A stretch of DNA of 64,000 bases from the NCBI GenBank assembly GCA_963756975.1, contig CAVWPS010000002.1, forward strand, positions 124,001-188,000, read 5' to 3'. Positions 26,206 through 35,695 of this stretch are shown here, in pieces. The position numbers and the translations under genes are program-made. How positions within the stretch are numbered: position 1 is the stretch's first letter; each line of letters starts with the position of its first letter. The notes beneath the pieces are model-generated. The model did no database searches and was not told the DNA's origin. It was given only the letters and a program-made list of their open reading frames with translations. This DNA is from CAVRQM01 sp963756975 (GTDB lineage Bacteria; Pseudomonadota; Alphaproteobacteria; Acetobacterales; Acetobacteraceae).

Positions 26206-27412
26206 CGAGGCCGTACGCCGTATGCAGCGCGCGCACCGCGAGCTCGGTGTATTCGGCGCCGATCAGGACCGAAACCTTGATCTCGCTCGTGCTGATGACC
26301 TGAATGTTGATCCCCTTGTCGGCCAATGCCTTGAACATGATGCCGGCGACGCCCGCGTGGCTGCGCATGCCGATGCCGACGACGCTGATCTTGGCCACGT
26401 TCGGGTCGTCGGTGATCTCGCCGTAGCGGATGTCCGCGACCTCCGCCTCCAGCACGGCCCGGGCGCGGGCGAGGTCGCTGCGCGCCACGGTGAACGTCAT
26501 GTCGGTGGTGCCGGACGCGGACACGTTCTGGACGATCATGTCGACGTTGACCCCGGCGGCCGATAGCGGCCCGAAGATCGCGGCGGCGATGCCGGGGCGG
26601 TCCGGGACGTGCTTGACCGTCACCTTCGCCTCGTCGCGCGTATAGGCGATGCCCGCGACCAGCTCCTTTTCCAGCATTTCGTCCTCACCCACCACGAGCG
26701 TTCCGGGCAGGTCCTGAAAACTCGACAGAACCCGCACCCGTACGCCCTCCTTCATTGCGAGCTCGACGCTGCGGGTCTGGAGCACCTTGGCCCCGACCGA
26801 GGCCAACTCGAGCATTTCCTCGTACGCTATCGTAGTGAGCTTACGGGCGCGCGCAACGATTCGCGGGTCCGTCGTGTAGACGCCGTCGACATCGGTATAG
26901 ATGTCGCACCGGTCGGCCTTCAGCGCCGCCGCCAGGGCCACCGCCGACGTGTCGGAGCCGCCGCGCCCGAGCGTCGTCACGCGGCGATCCGGCCCGACGC
27001 CCTGGAAGCCGGCCACCACCGGCACCTGCCCGGTCGCCATCCGGCGCAGCAATTCGGTGCCGTCGATCCGGTCGATCCGGGCGCGGCCATGGGCGCCGTC
27101 GGTGTGGAGCGGGATCTGCCAGCCCTGCCATGAGCGCGCCTCGACCCCGATCTCCTGCAGCGCGATGGCCAGCAGGCCGGCGGTCACGTGCTCGCCGGTC
27201 GCGACCACGGCGTCGTATTCCCGCGCGTCGTGCATCGGGCCGAGCGCCTGGCACCACGCGACCAGCTGGTTCGTGACCCCGGCCATGGCGGAGACGACCA
27301 CGGCCACCTCATGGCCGGCATCGACCTCGCGCTTGACCCGGTCCGCGACGTTGCGGATGCGGTCGAGGTCGGCGAGCGACGTGCCGCCGAACTTCATCAC
27401 GATGCGGGCCAT
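26198..27412 (-). CDS. lysC: aspartate kinase
   Basis: A 404-residue aspartokinase, first enzyme of the aspartate family (Lys, Thr, Met, DAP). The N-terminal kinase domain begins MARIVMKFGGTSLAD and holds TTLGRGGSDTSAVALA and YTDVDGVYT. Two ACT domains follow (from about residue 265), where lysine or threonine feedback usually acts. An in-frame start at 27451 would add 13 residues; MARIVMKFGG is the family norm. The gene is divergent from ubiG. Confidence 0.95.
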   Translation of the reverse strand: MARIVMKFGGTSLADLDRIRNVADRVKREVDAGHEVAVVVSAMAGVTNQLVAWCQALGPMHDAREYDAVVATGEHVTAGLLAIALQEIGVEARSWQGWQIPLHTDGAHGRARIDRIDGTELLRRMATGQVPVVAGFQGVGPDRRVTTLGRGGSDTSAVALAAALKADRCDIYTDVDGVYTTDPRIVARARKLTTIAYEEMLELASVGAKVLQTRSVELAMKEGVRVRVLSSFQDLPGTLVVGEDEMLEKELVAGIAYTRDEAKVTVKHVPDRPGIAAAIFGPLSAAGVNVDMIVQNVSASGTTDMTFTVARSDLARARAVLEAEVADIRYGEITDDPNVAKISVVGIGMRSHAGVAGIMFKALADKGINIQVISTSEIKVSVLIGAEYTELAVRALHTAYGLDA

Positions 27413-27468
27413 GCGGGAGGGGCGATCCAGGCTTATGTGAACGCGGGACATACCGGGGGGCGTCGGCT

Positions 27469-28170
27469 TTGGGCAACACGCGGGGAACGTCGGTCAGATC
27501 GGCCGAGGTCCAAAAGTTCGACCGGCTGGCGGCGACATGGTGGGACCGGTCGGGGCCGATGGCGGCGCTGCACATGATGAACCCGCTGCGGACCGGCTGG
27601 GTGGCCGAGCGCATCCCGCCCGGCTGCCGGGTGCTGGACGTCGGCTGCGGCGGCGGCATCGCGGCCGAGGCGTTCGCGCAGAAGGGTTTCGCGGTGACCG
27701 GGATCGACGCGGCCGAGGCCCCGATCAGGGTCGCTAGGGCGCATGCGAACGCTGGCGGGCTCAAAATCGATTATCGGGCGACCACGGCCGAGGCGTTGCG
27801 CGACGCGGGGCAAACATTCGACGCGGTGTGCGCGCTGGAGGTGATCGAGCACACCGCCGACCCGGCCGCGTTCGTACGGCTGCTGGCGTTGCTGGTGGCA
27901 CCGGGCGGGCGGCTGTTCGTATCCACGATCAGCCGGACCTGGCGCGCCTACGCGTTCGCGATCGTCGGCGCGGAGCGGGTGCTGCGGCTGCTGCCGGTCG
28001 GGACGCATGACTGGAACCGGTTCGTGACGCCTGACGAACTGGCCGGGTACGCACGCGCGGCCGGGCTGTCGCCCGGCGAGGTCACCGGGATGGTGCCCAT
28101 TCCGCTCAGCGGTAAGTGGCGGGCGAGCCGGGATACGGCGGTGAACTATCTGGCGATGATGGTGAAGTAG
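27469..28170 (+). CDS. ubiG: ubiquinone biosynthesis O-methyltransferase
   Basis: A 233-residue SAM methyltransferase that performs both O-methylations of ubiquinone synthesis. Family markers are FDRLAATWWD at the N-terminus, SAM motif I LDVGCGGGIAAEAFA, the acidic GIDAAE loop, EVIEHTADP and TISRTWRAYA. The start is a TTG (27469) shared by no other gene. Divergent lysC/ubiG is a recurrent arrangement in alphaproteobacteria. Confidence 0.94.
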   Translation: MGNTRGTSVRSAEVQKFDRLAATWWDRSGPMAALHMMNPLRTGWVAERIPPGCRVLDVGCGGGIAAEAFAQKGFAVTGIDAAEAPIRVARAHANAGGLKIDYRATTAEALRDAGQTFDAVCALEVIEHTADPAAFVRLLALLVAPGGRLFVSTISRTWRAYAFAIVGAERVLRLLPVGTHDWNRFVTPDELAGYARAAGLSPGEVTGMVPIPLSGKWRASRDTAVNYLAMMVK

Positions 28171-28205
28171 TGGAACGGGCGGTGGCGGAGGTTTAGGGTC
28201 GCGCA

Positions 28206-28685
28206 ATGGATCAGCCACTCAGCATGACCCGGACCGAGGAGACGCTCTACGAGCGCGATTACGCGGCCTGGGCGATCGAGCAGGCGGCCCTGCTGCGCGA
28301 TGCCGCCGCGGGCGACGCGAGCGGACTCGATTGGATGAATTTGGCCGAGGAAATCGAAGCGTTGGCAGGGCGGGACCGGCGGGAGTTGGGCTCGCATATC
28401 AGGACGATCGCCGAGCACCTGATGAAGTTGCAGGCGTCACCGGCGAGCGATCCCCGGCTCGGATGGGAGCAGACGGTGTCGCACGCCCGCGCCGATATCG
28501 AGGCCATTCTCCAGCAGAGCCCGAGTTTGACCGGATCGGTCCCGGACCTGGTTCGCCGGCAGGTGCCGGTCGCGAGGCGTTTCGCCGCGAGGGCGTTGCG
28601 TGGCCACGGCGAGGGAACGGCAGTTCTTGAATCACTGCCCGACTACACGCCGGAGCAGATCACCGGCGATTGGTGGCCCGACTGA
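28206..28685 (+). CDS. DUF29 family protein
   Basis: A 159-residue soluble helical protein with the DUF29 pattern: LYERDYAAWAIEQAALLRDA, DWMNLAEEIEALAGRDRRELGSHI, then HLMKLQ. DUF29 proteins are common in cyanobacteria and alphaproteobacteria and have no established function. It follows ubiG by 36 bases and converges with ugd, whose stop is two bases away. Confidence 0.82.
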   Translation: MDQPLSMTRTEETLYERDYAAWAIEQAALLRDAAAGDASGLDWMNLAEEIEALAGRDRRELGSHIRTIAEHLMKLQASPASDPRLGWEQTVSHARADIEAILQQSPSLTGSVPDLVRRQVPVARRFAARALRGHGEGTAVLESLPDYTPEQITGDWWPD

Positions 28686-28686
28686 A

Positions 28687-29988
28687 TCAGCGGCCGATGC
28701 TGTGATAGCTGATGCCGGACAGGCGCATAGCGACCGGGTCGAAGACGTTCCGCAAATCCACCACCACCTTGTCGGCGAGTTTTAGCAGCCGCTGCGGCGA
28801 GATGGCCCGGAACTCGTTCCATTCGGTGACGAGCACCAGCGCATTCGATCCGTCCATCGCCTCGCTCGCGGTCGCGCAGAACACGGTCTCGGCCGGCATC
28901 GCCGGGCGCGCCTGCTCCATGCCTTCCGGGTCGAAGGCGCGGACGGTGGCGCCGGCTTCGACCAAATTCCGCACGATCGGAATGCTCGGCGCGTCGCGCA
29001 TGTCGTCCGTCTCGGGCTTGAACGTCAGGCCGAGCACCGCGATCGTCTTGCCGCGCACGCTGCCGCCGCACGCCGCGATCACGCGGTCCGACATCGACGC
29101 CTTGCGCGTGTCGTTGATCTCGACCGTGGCTTCCACCAGCCGCGACGGCGCGCCCCATTGTTGCGCGATGCGGGCCAGCGCCAGCGTGTCCTTCGGGAAG
29201 CACGAGCCGCCGTAGCCCGGGCCGGGGTGCAGGAACTTGCCGCCGATCCGCTTGTCGAGGCCCATGCCGCGCGCGACGTCGTGCACGTCGGCGCCGACTT
29301 TCTCGCACAGATCGGCCATCTCGTTGATGAACGTGACCTTCATCGCGAGGAACGAGTTGGCCGCGTATTTGGTGAGCTCGGCGGTTTCGAGCGACGTGAA
29401 CAGGATCGGCGCCTCGATCAGATACAGCGGGCGATACAGCCGCCGCAGCACTTCGCGCGCACGGTCGCTGTCGGCGCCGATCACCACGCGGTCGGGCCGC
29501 ATGAAGTCGCCGATCGCACTGCCCTCGCGCAGAAACTCCGGGTTGGAGGCGACGTCGAACTCGCCGTCCGGCCGCGCCGCGCGCATCAGTGCCGAAATAC
29601 TGCGGCCGGTGCCGACCGGGACCGTGCTTTTCGTCACCACGACCGCGTAGCTTTTCAGCTCGCGCGCGATCTGTTCGGCGGCCGAGTTGACGTAGCTCAC
29701 GTCGGCATGGCCGTCGCCGCGACGGGTCGGCGTGCCGACGGCGATGAACACCGCCTCGACACCATCCACACCGTCGCTCAGATCGTCGGTGAACCGCAGC
29801 CGGCCGGCGGCGACGTTATGCGCCACCAATTTGTCCAGCCCGGGCTCGTAGATCGGCATTTTGCCCGCGCGCAATAGGTCGAGTTTGGTTTTGTCGCGCT
29901 CCACCACGCAGACATCGACACCGAGGTCGGAGAAGCACGCGCCGGAGACGAGGCCGACATAGCCCCCGCCGATCATCGCGATCTTCAC
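28687..29988 (-). CDS. ugd: UDP-glucose 6-dehydrogenase
   Basis: A 433-residue enzyme oxidising UDP-glucose to UDP-glucuronate with two NAD+. It has the N-terminal Rossmann motif GGGYVGLVSGACF, the catalytic Cys in GYGGSCFPKDTLAL and the C-terminal UDP-binding domain (GLTFKPETDDMRDAPS). It directly follows the UDP-xylose synthase gene (five-base gap), so the two act in sequence: UDP-glucose to UDP-glucuronate to UDP-xylose. Confidence 0.96.
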   Translation of the reverse strand: MKIAMIGGGYVGLVSGACFSDLGVDVCVVERDKTKLDLLRAGKMPIYEPGLDKLVAHNVAAGRLRFTDDLSDGVDGVEAVFIAVGTPTRRGDGHADVSYVNSAAEQIARELKSYAVVVTKSTVPVGTGRSISALMRAARPDGEFDVASNPEFLREGSAIGDFMRPDRVVIGADSDRAREVLRRLYRPLYLIEAPILFTSLETAELTKYAANSFLAMKVTFINEMADLCEKVGADVHDVARGMGLDKRIGGKFLHPGPGYGGSCFPKDTLALARIAQQWGAPSRLVEATVEINDTRKASMSDRVIAACGGSVRGKTIAVLGLTFKPETDDMRDAPSIPIVRNLVEAGATVRAFDPEGMEQARPAMPAETVFCATASEAMDGSNALVLVTEWNEFRAISPQRLLKLADKVVVDLRNVFDPVAMRLSGISYHSIGR

Positions 29989-29992
29989 CGCC

Positions 29993-31018
<1,026 letters not shown>

Positions 31019-31095
31019 AAGCCCTGCCCGGTTTCAGGCCGGGCTTAACCCACAACCGCGTGCTCCGCAACACGAGGCCGTGACGGCGCGGGCGG

Positions 31096-32175
31096 CTACC
31101 GGAGCGTCGCGATGTCGATCACATAACGGTAACGCACGTCGCCATCGACCACCCGCTTATACGCCGTATTGATATCGGCGATGTCGATCACCTGCACGTC
31201 CGGCCCGATCCCCTTTTCGGCGCAGAAATCCAGCACCTCCTGCGTCTCCCGGATCGAGCCGATCAGCGAGCCCGCGACGCTCAGCCGGTGGCCGGCGACG
31301 ACCATGTTGTTGACCGGCTTCAGCTTGTCGAGCGCGCCCACCACGGTCATCGCGCGGTCCCGCTTCAGCAGCGGCAGGAACGGGTTCAGGTCGAAGCTCT
31401 GCGGGATCGTCGCGAGGATGAAGTCGAAGCTGCCCTTCAGCTCCGCGAAGGCGGCCTTGTCGCCCTCGATCACGACCCGCGATGCCCCGATCGCCCGCGC
31501 GCCCTCCGCCTTTTCGGGCGACGTGGTGAACACCGTCACCGTCGCCCCCATGGCGCGCGCGAGCTTGACCGCCATGTCGCCGAGGCCGCCGAAGCCGACG
31601 ATCCCGACATTATGGCCGGGACCGACGCCCCAGTGCTTCAGCGGCGAATACGTCGTGACGCCCGCGCATAGAATCGGTGCCGCCTGACGAGGGTCGAGCG
31701 CGGCCGGAATTTTCAGCACGAAATCCTCGGACACGACCTTCGTATTCGAGTAGCCGCCAAAGGTGTTGTCGCGGCCGTACATGTTCTGGCCGGCTTTCGC
31801 GCGCGGGATCATCGGGCCGTTATAGGTCGCGAGCCAGCTGTTCGGACCCTCGCAATAGTTCTCGTCGCCGGCGCGGCACGCCTCGCACTCGCGGCAGCTG
31901 TCGATCATGCAGCCGACGCCGACCATGTCGCCGACCGCGTGCTTGGTGACGGCCGAGCCGACCCGCGTCACCCGCCCCACCAGCTCGTGGCCCGGCATGC
32001 ACGGATAGACGGTGTTGGCCCACTCGTTGCGGACCTGATGGATGTCGGAGTGGCAGACGCCGCAGAACTCGATCGCGATCTGGACGTCGTGCGCGCCCGG
32101 CTCGTCGCACTGGAACGCGGTGCGCTTGAGGTCGCTGTGGCGCGAGGCCGCGCTGTAGCCGATGGCGTCGATCAT
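31096..32175 (-). CDS. zinc-dependent NAD(P) alcohol dehydrogenase (YahK/AdhC type)
   Basis: A 359-residue medium-chain dehydrogenase. Catalytic zinc ligands appear in CGVCHSD and PGHE, the four-cysteine structural zinc lobe in CRECEACRAGDENYC, and the Rossmann motif is GFGGLGDMAVKLARAMG. The markers match the cinnamyl-alcohol/YahK aldehyde reductase group that reduces a broad range of aldehydes with NADPH. It lies between uxs and an aldo/keto reductase on the same strand. Confidence 0.92.
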   Translation of the reverse strand: MIDAIGYSAASRHSDLKRTAFQCDEPGAHDVQIAIEFCGVCHSDIHQVRNEWANTVYPCMPGHELVGRVTRVGSAVTKHAVGDMVGVGCMIDSCRECEACRAGDENYCEGPNSWLATYNGPMIPRAKAGQNMYGRDNTFGGYSNTKVVSEDFVLKIPAALDPRQAAPILCAGVTTYSPLKHWGVGPGHNVGIVGFGGLGDMAVKLARAMGATVTVFTTSPEKAEGARAIGASRVVIEGDKAAFAELKGSFDFILATIPQSFDLNPFLPLLKRDRAMTVVGALDKLKPVNNMVVAGHRLSVAGSLIGSIRETQEVLDFCAEKGIGPDVQVIDIADINTAYKRVVDGDVRYRYVIDIATLR

Positions 32176-32240
32176 GGTCCGTCTCCCGCTGAGGTCCGGC
32201 CTAGACGCGGCGCGCCCGGGCCGGTTCCAGCGCCGGCGGC

Positions 32241-33224
32241 TCAGCGGTCGACCATCGCCATCATCTTCTCGCCATAGCGCGGACCTGCGGTGCCGCCGGA
32301 CGGCATCGCGGCGTCGAGTGCCGCGAGGTCGTCCTTCGTGAGCGTCACGGCGGCGGCGCCGACGTTCTGCTCCAGCCGGTCGCGGCGCTTGGTGCCCGGG
32401 ATCGGCACGATGTCGTCGCCCTGCGCCAGCACCCAGGCGAGCGCGATCTGCCCCGGGGTGGCGCCGAGCCGGTCGGCGATGCCGCGCACGATTCCGACGG
32501 CGCGCATGTTGGCGTCGTAGTTCTCGCCCTGGTAGCGCGGGTCGTTGCGGCGGAAATCGCCCTCCTCGTACTCCTCGGCGCGCTTGACCTCGCCGGTCAG
32601 GAACCCGCGGCCGAGCGGGCTGAACGGGACGAGGCCGATGCCGAGCTCGCGCAACGCCGGGATCACGTCGCCTTCGAGGTTGCGCTCCCACAGCGAGAAC
32701 TCGCTCTGCACGGCCGAGACCGGGGTCACCGCGTGGGCGCGGCGGATGGTGCCGACGCCCGCCTCGGACAGGCCGAAGAAGCGCACGGTGCCGGCCGCGA
32801 TCAGGCGTCCGACCACGCCGGCCACCTCCTCAATCGGCACGTTCGGGTCGACGCGGTGCTGATACAGCAGGTCGATGTGGTCGGTCTTGAGCCGCCGCAG
32901 CGACGCCTCCACCATGTCGGCGATGCGTTCCGGGCGGCTGTTGGTCCCGACCGATTTGCCGCCCTTGATGTCGAAGCCGAATTTCGTCGCGATGAGCACC
33001 TTGCCGCGCTTGTCGCCGAGCGCCCGGCCGAGCAGCTCCTCGTTGGTGTACGGGCCGTAGACCTCGGCGGTGTCGAGGAAGTCGACCCCGAGTTCGATCG
33101 CCCGGTGCAGGGTCGCCACGTTCTCGGCCTCATCGAACGCGCCGTAGCTCTGGCTCATCCCCATGCAGCCGAGGCCGATCTCGGCCACCTCGAGGCCCTG
33201 GGTGCCTAGTTTGCGTCGCTTCAT
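32241..33224 (-). CDS. aldo/keto reductase
   Basis: A 327-residue AKR with MKRRKLGTQGLEV at the start, LDTAEVYGPYTNEELLG containing the catalytic Asp and Tyr, the catalytic Lys in ATKFGF and His in QHRVDP, and PIPGTKRRDRLEQN for NADPH phosphate binding. It resembles the AKR13/YakC-type reductases acting on small aldehydes. GGGAGAG precedes two adjacent ATG codons (33227 and 33224). Confidence 0.92.
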   Translation of the reverse strand: MKRRKLGTQGLEVAEIGLGCMGMSQSYGAFDEAENVATLHRAIELGVDFLDTAEVYGPYTNEELLGRALGDKRGKVLIATKFGFDIKGGKSVGTNSRPERIADMVEASLRRLKTDHIDLLYQHRVDPNVPIEEVAGVVGRLIAAGTVRFFGLSEAGVGTIRRAHAVTPVSAVQSEFSLWERNLEGDVIPALRELGIGLVPFSPLGRGFLTGEVKRAEEYEEGDFRRNDPRYQGENYDANMRAVGIVRGIADRLGATPGQIALAWVLAQGDDIVPIPGTKRRDRLEQNVGAAAVTLTKDDLAALDAAMPSGGTAGPRYGEKMMAMVDR

Positions 33225-33291
33225 CATGTCTCTCCCGTCATGGCGGCGCATGGTTGCGCCACGGTCGCGGGGCCGGCAACCAACGAGGGAG

Positions 33292-33400
33292 TTACTCGGC
33301 GGGCGCGGGCTCCTCCTCGTCCTCGTCCTCGTCGAGGAAGAACGCCCGCGCCTGCTCGTCGTAGCCGAACAACTCGGCGTACCGGCCCGAGGCAGATCGC
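33292..33400 (-). repeat. truncated duplicate of the 3' end of the ABC ATPase gene (copy A)
   Basis: About 109 bases match the last 108 bases of the ATPase gene at 34341-34448 with roughly nine substitutions and one inserted base, in the same orientation. It still reads the tail ending DEDEDEEEPAPAE and a stop, but has no upstream coding part. Together the copies bracket the methyltransferase gene. Confidence 0.85.
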
Positions 33401-33460
33401 TTTTGTCGGCTCGAACGTCCTCGATTATACTCGAGGCGCAGCCCCACTCCGGAGATCAAA

Positions 33461-34333
33461 ATGGCGATCCGGCACGTTCGTTGTCCCTTGTGCGCGGCCC
33501 AGGACAGTCCGCCTTACAAGACCATCGAAGGCTTTGCTTACTACGAATGCCACAATTGCGATTTCATCTTCATCGACCCGCGCTTTTATGCCCGCATCGA
33601 CAAGGGCATCGCCATCGTGGAGTACGATCCCAATTACTGGTCGTTCGAGGTCGCCGACGCGCGCGTGCGCTCCTGGGGCGTGGCGCTCGCGCGCGTCGCC
33701 GAAATCATCTTGTATTGTCGCATTCCGATCGAGCGGTTCGTCGATATCGGCAGCGGGCCCGGCTACTTGCTCGATGCGCTGTCCTGGGCGATGCCGACGT
33801 CCGCATCGAAGTTTTACGCGGTGGAGCTATTCCCGCCACCGATCGAGCAGCGGACCGCGCATCCAAACTACATCGTCGGCTCGATCGCCGCCGCGCGCCA
33901 AACGTTTCAGGCCGGCTGCTGTATCGAGGTGATCGAACACCTGACGCCGAAAATGATGCGCAAATTCGCGGCCGAACTCTACGCGGCCTCCTCACCCGGT
34001 GCGTGCTACATTTTCAACACTGGCCTTACGGAGTTCGTGCGTAAGGAAGATCCGTCCTATGTCGACCCGACGCGGCGCGGGCACGTCTCGATCTGGTCCG
34101 TCGAGGCGGCGCGACGGATATTCGAGGAGCCGAAATTTCGGGTTCACCCCATTCCGGGCAAGACCTGGGCGTTCGCCGTCGAGGTGCAACCGAGACCGCC
34201 CGCGCCGGCAGGCCCGCTCACCAATCGCATTTGGTCGCCCTGCCCCGAGAATCTCGCGATGCTGAACGATCCCAAAACCGGTGCGGTGATGTACATCCTC
34301 GGGATCGACACAGCGCGCGCCTACATCACCTGA
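33461..34333 (+). CDS. zinc-ribbon class I SAM methyltransferase
   Basis: A 290-residue protein. An N-terminal zinc ribbon (CPLC at about residues 8-11, CHNC at about 29-32) precedes a Rossmann methyltransferase domain: SAM motif FVDIGSGPGYLLDAL, then CIEVIEHLTP. The ribbon-plus-methyltransferase layout is seen in small-molecule and sugar methyltransferases near polysaccharide genes; the substrate is unknown. GGAG precedes ATG 33461. The gene is visibly less GC-rich than its neighbours and sits alone on the plus strand between two direct repeats of a neighbouring gene end, so it looks like an inserted cassette. Confidence 0.83.
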   Translation: MAIRHVRCPLCAAQDSPPYKTIEGFAYYECHNCDFIFIDPRFYARIDKGIAIVEYDPNYWSFEVADARVRSWGVALARVAEIILYCRIPIERFVDIGSGPGYLLDALSWAMPTSASKFYAVELFPPPIEQRTAHPNYIVGSIAAARQTFQAGCCIEVIEHLTPKMMRKFAAELYAASSPGACYIFNTGLTEFVRKEDPSYVDPTRRGHVSIWSVEAARRIFEEPKFRVHPIPGKTWAFAVEVQPRPPAPAGPLTNRIWSPCPENLAMLNDPKTGAVMYILGIDTARAYIT

Positions 34334-34340
34334 AGCGACC

Positions 34341-34448
34341 CTACTCCGCGGGCGCGGGCTCCTCCTCGTCCTCGTCCTCGTCGAGGAAGAACGCCTGCGC
34401 CTCCTCGTCGTAGCTGAACAGCTCGGCGTAGCGGCCCCAGGCGATCGC
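34341..34448 (-). repeat. 3' end of the ABC ATPase gene, copy B of the direct repeat
   Basis: This is the intact copy within the ATPase gene (encoding the tail after WGRYAELFSYDEE). It matches 33292-33400 in the same orientation, forming direct repeats about 1.05 kb apart. Confidence 0.85.
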
Positions 34449-35681
34449 CGTCCGCATCGTCTCGGTCGCGTATTCCGGGCTCATGTGATCCTCGAGCTCG
34501 TCGAGGAACCGGACGTAGGCGGCGCGGTGGTTGTGCCGCTCGTCCAGCGTGCGGCGGATGGCGGCGACCAGGGGCACGTGCTGGCGCAGGCCGGCGGCGA
34601 ACAGCTCTTTTCGCGGCTCGATGTCGGCCACCGCGAACGCGCGGCCGGCGTCGGTCAGGCGAAGGTCGCCTTCCTCCAGCACCGCGAAGCCGAGCTGGGC
34701 CAGGCTTTCGCCGAGCGGCAGCAGCTCGTCCGCCTCCAGCTGCAGCGCCTCGGCCAGTGCCGGCAGGTCGGCGCGGCCATTGTACGGCGGTCCGGCGAGG
34801 CTTTCGGCCAGACCGGACAGCAGGTTCGTGCTGACCGCGTGCAGCGCCGAGCCGAACGTGGCGTCGACCGGGGCGGCCTGCGTCTGGCTGGGGGTGGTCG
34901 CGGCGGGGGCGACGGCGCGGCGGGTCATGACGGCGTAGATGTCGTCGACCATCTGGCGGAACGCCGGGTCGAGCCGGTTGCGGGGATGGGCGAACGGCAC
35001 CGCGAGCTCGGTCGCGACCCGGCCGGGATTGCTGCTGAACACCAGGACGCGGTCGCACATCAGCACCGCCTCCTCGATGTTGTGCGTCACCATGAGGATC
35101 GATTTCAGCGGCAGCTTGCCGTCGGTCCACAGGTCGATGAGGTCGGTGCGGAGCGTCTCGGCCGTCAGCACGTCGAGCGCGGAGAACGGCTCGTCCATCA
35201 GCAGCAGGTCGGGATGCACCACCAGTGCGCGCGCGAGGCCGACGCGCTGGCGCATGCCGCCCGACAGCTCCTTCGGATACGCGTTCTCGTAGCCGCCGAG
35301 CCCGATCAGGTCGATCGCGTCCTCGGCGCGAGACTCGCGCTCGGCGCGCGGCAGGCCCTGCGCTTCCAGCCCGAGTTCCACGTTCTGCGCGACCGTCAGC
35401 CACGGGAACAACGCGAACGACTGAAAGACCATCGCGACACCCGGGACCGGGCCGGTGACGGGGGCACCCTGCCAGACGACGTCGCCGGCGGTGGGGCGCA
35501 GCAGGCCGGAGACGATCCGCAGCAGGGTGGATTTGCCGGAGCCGGAGCGGCCGAGCAGGCCGACGATCTCGCCGGTGTCGAGGCGCAGGTTCACGTCGTC
35601 GAGCACCAGCAGATCGGCGGCACTGTCCTTGTGGTACGACTGGCGGCAGTGGCTCACGGTCAGCAATGCGGGCGCGTCCAT
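34341..35681 (-). CDS. ABC transporter ATPase with AAA-associated C-terminal domain
   Basis: A 446-residue nucleotide-binding subunit of the nitrate/taurine (NitT/TauT) class. Walker A GLLGRSGSGKSTLL, Q-loop in VFQSFALFPWL, signature LSGGMRQRVGLARAL, Walker B LLLMDEPFSALD and switch His in VTHNIEEAV lie in the first 250 residues. The extra C-terminal part (about 290-446) matches the AAA-associated domain found in this subfamily and ends in a run of Asp/Glu. ATG 35681 has AAGGA upstream; ATG 35696 overlaps the permease stop. No substrate-binding protein is present nearby. Confidence 0.92.
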   Translation of the reverse strand: MDAPALLTVSHCRQSYHKDSAADLLVLDDVNLRLDTGEIVGLLGRSGSGKSTLLRIVSGLLRPTAGDVVWQGAPVTGPVPGVAMVFQSFALFPWLTVAQNVELGLEAQGLPRAERESRAEDAIDLIGLGGYENAYPKELSGGMRQRVGLARALVVHPDLLLMDEPFSALDVLTAETLRTDLIDLWTDGKLPLKSILMVTHNIEEAVLMCDRVLVFSSNPGRVATELAVPFAHPRNRLDPAFRQMVDDIYAVMTRRAVAPAATTPSQTQAAPVDATFGSALHAVSTNLLSGLAESLAGPPYNGRADLPALAEALQLEADELLPLGESLAQLGFAVLEEGDLRLTDAGRAFAVADIEPRKELFAAGLRQHVPLVAAIRRTLDERHNHRAAYVRFLDELEDHMSPEYATETMRTAIAWGRYAELFSYDEEAQAFFLDEDEDEEEPAPAE

Positions 35682-35695
35682 GGGAATATCCTTCA

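Noticed and set aside
33225..33291. Short GGCGCA/TGCGCC hairpin upstream of the aldo/keto reductase
   Set aside because: A six-base GC stem is expected by chance in this DNA and has no other support.
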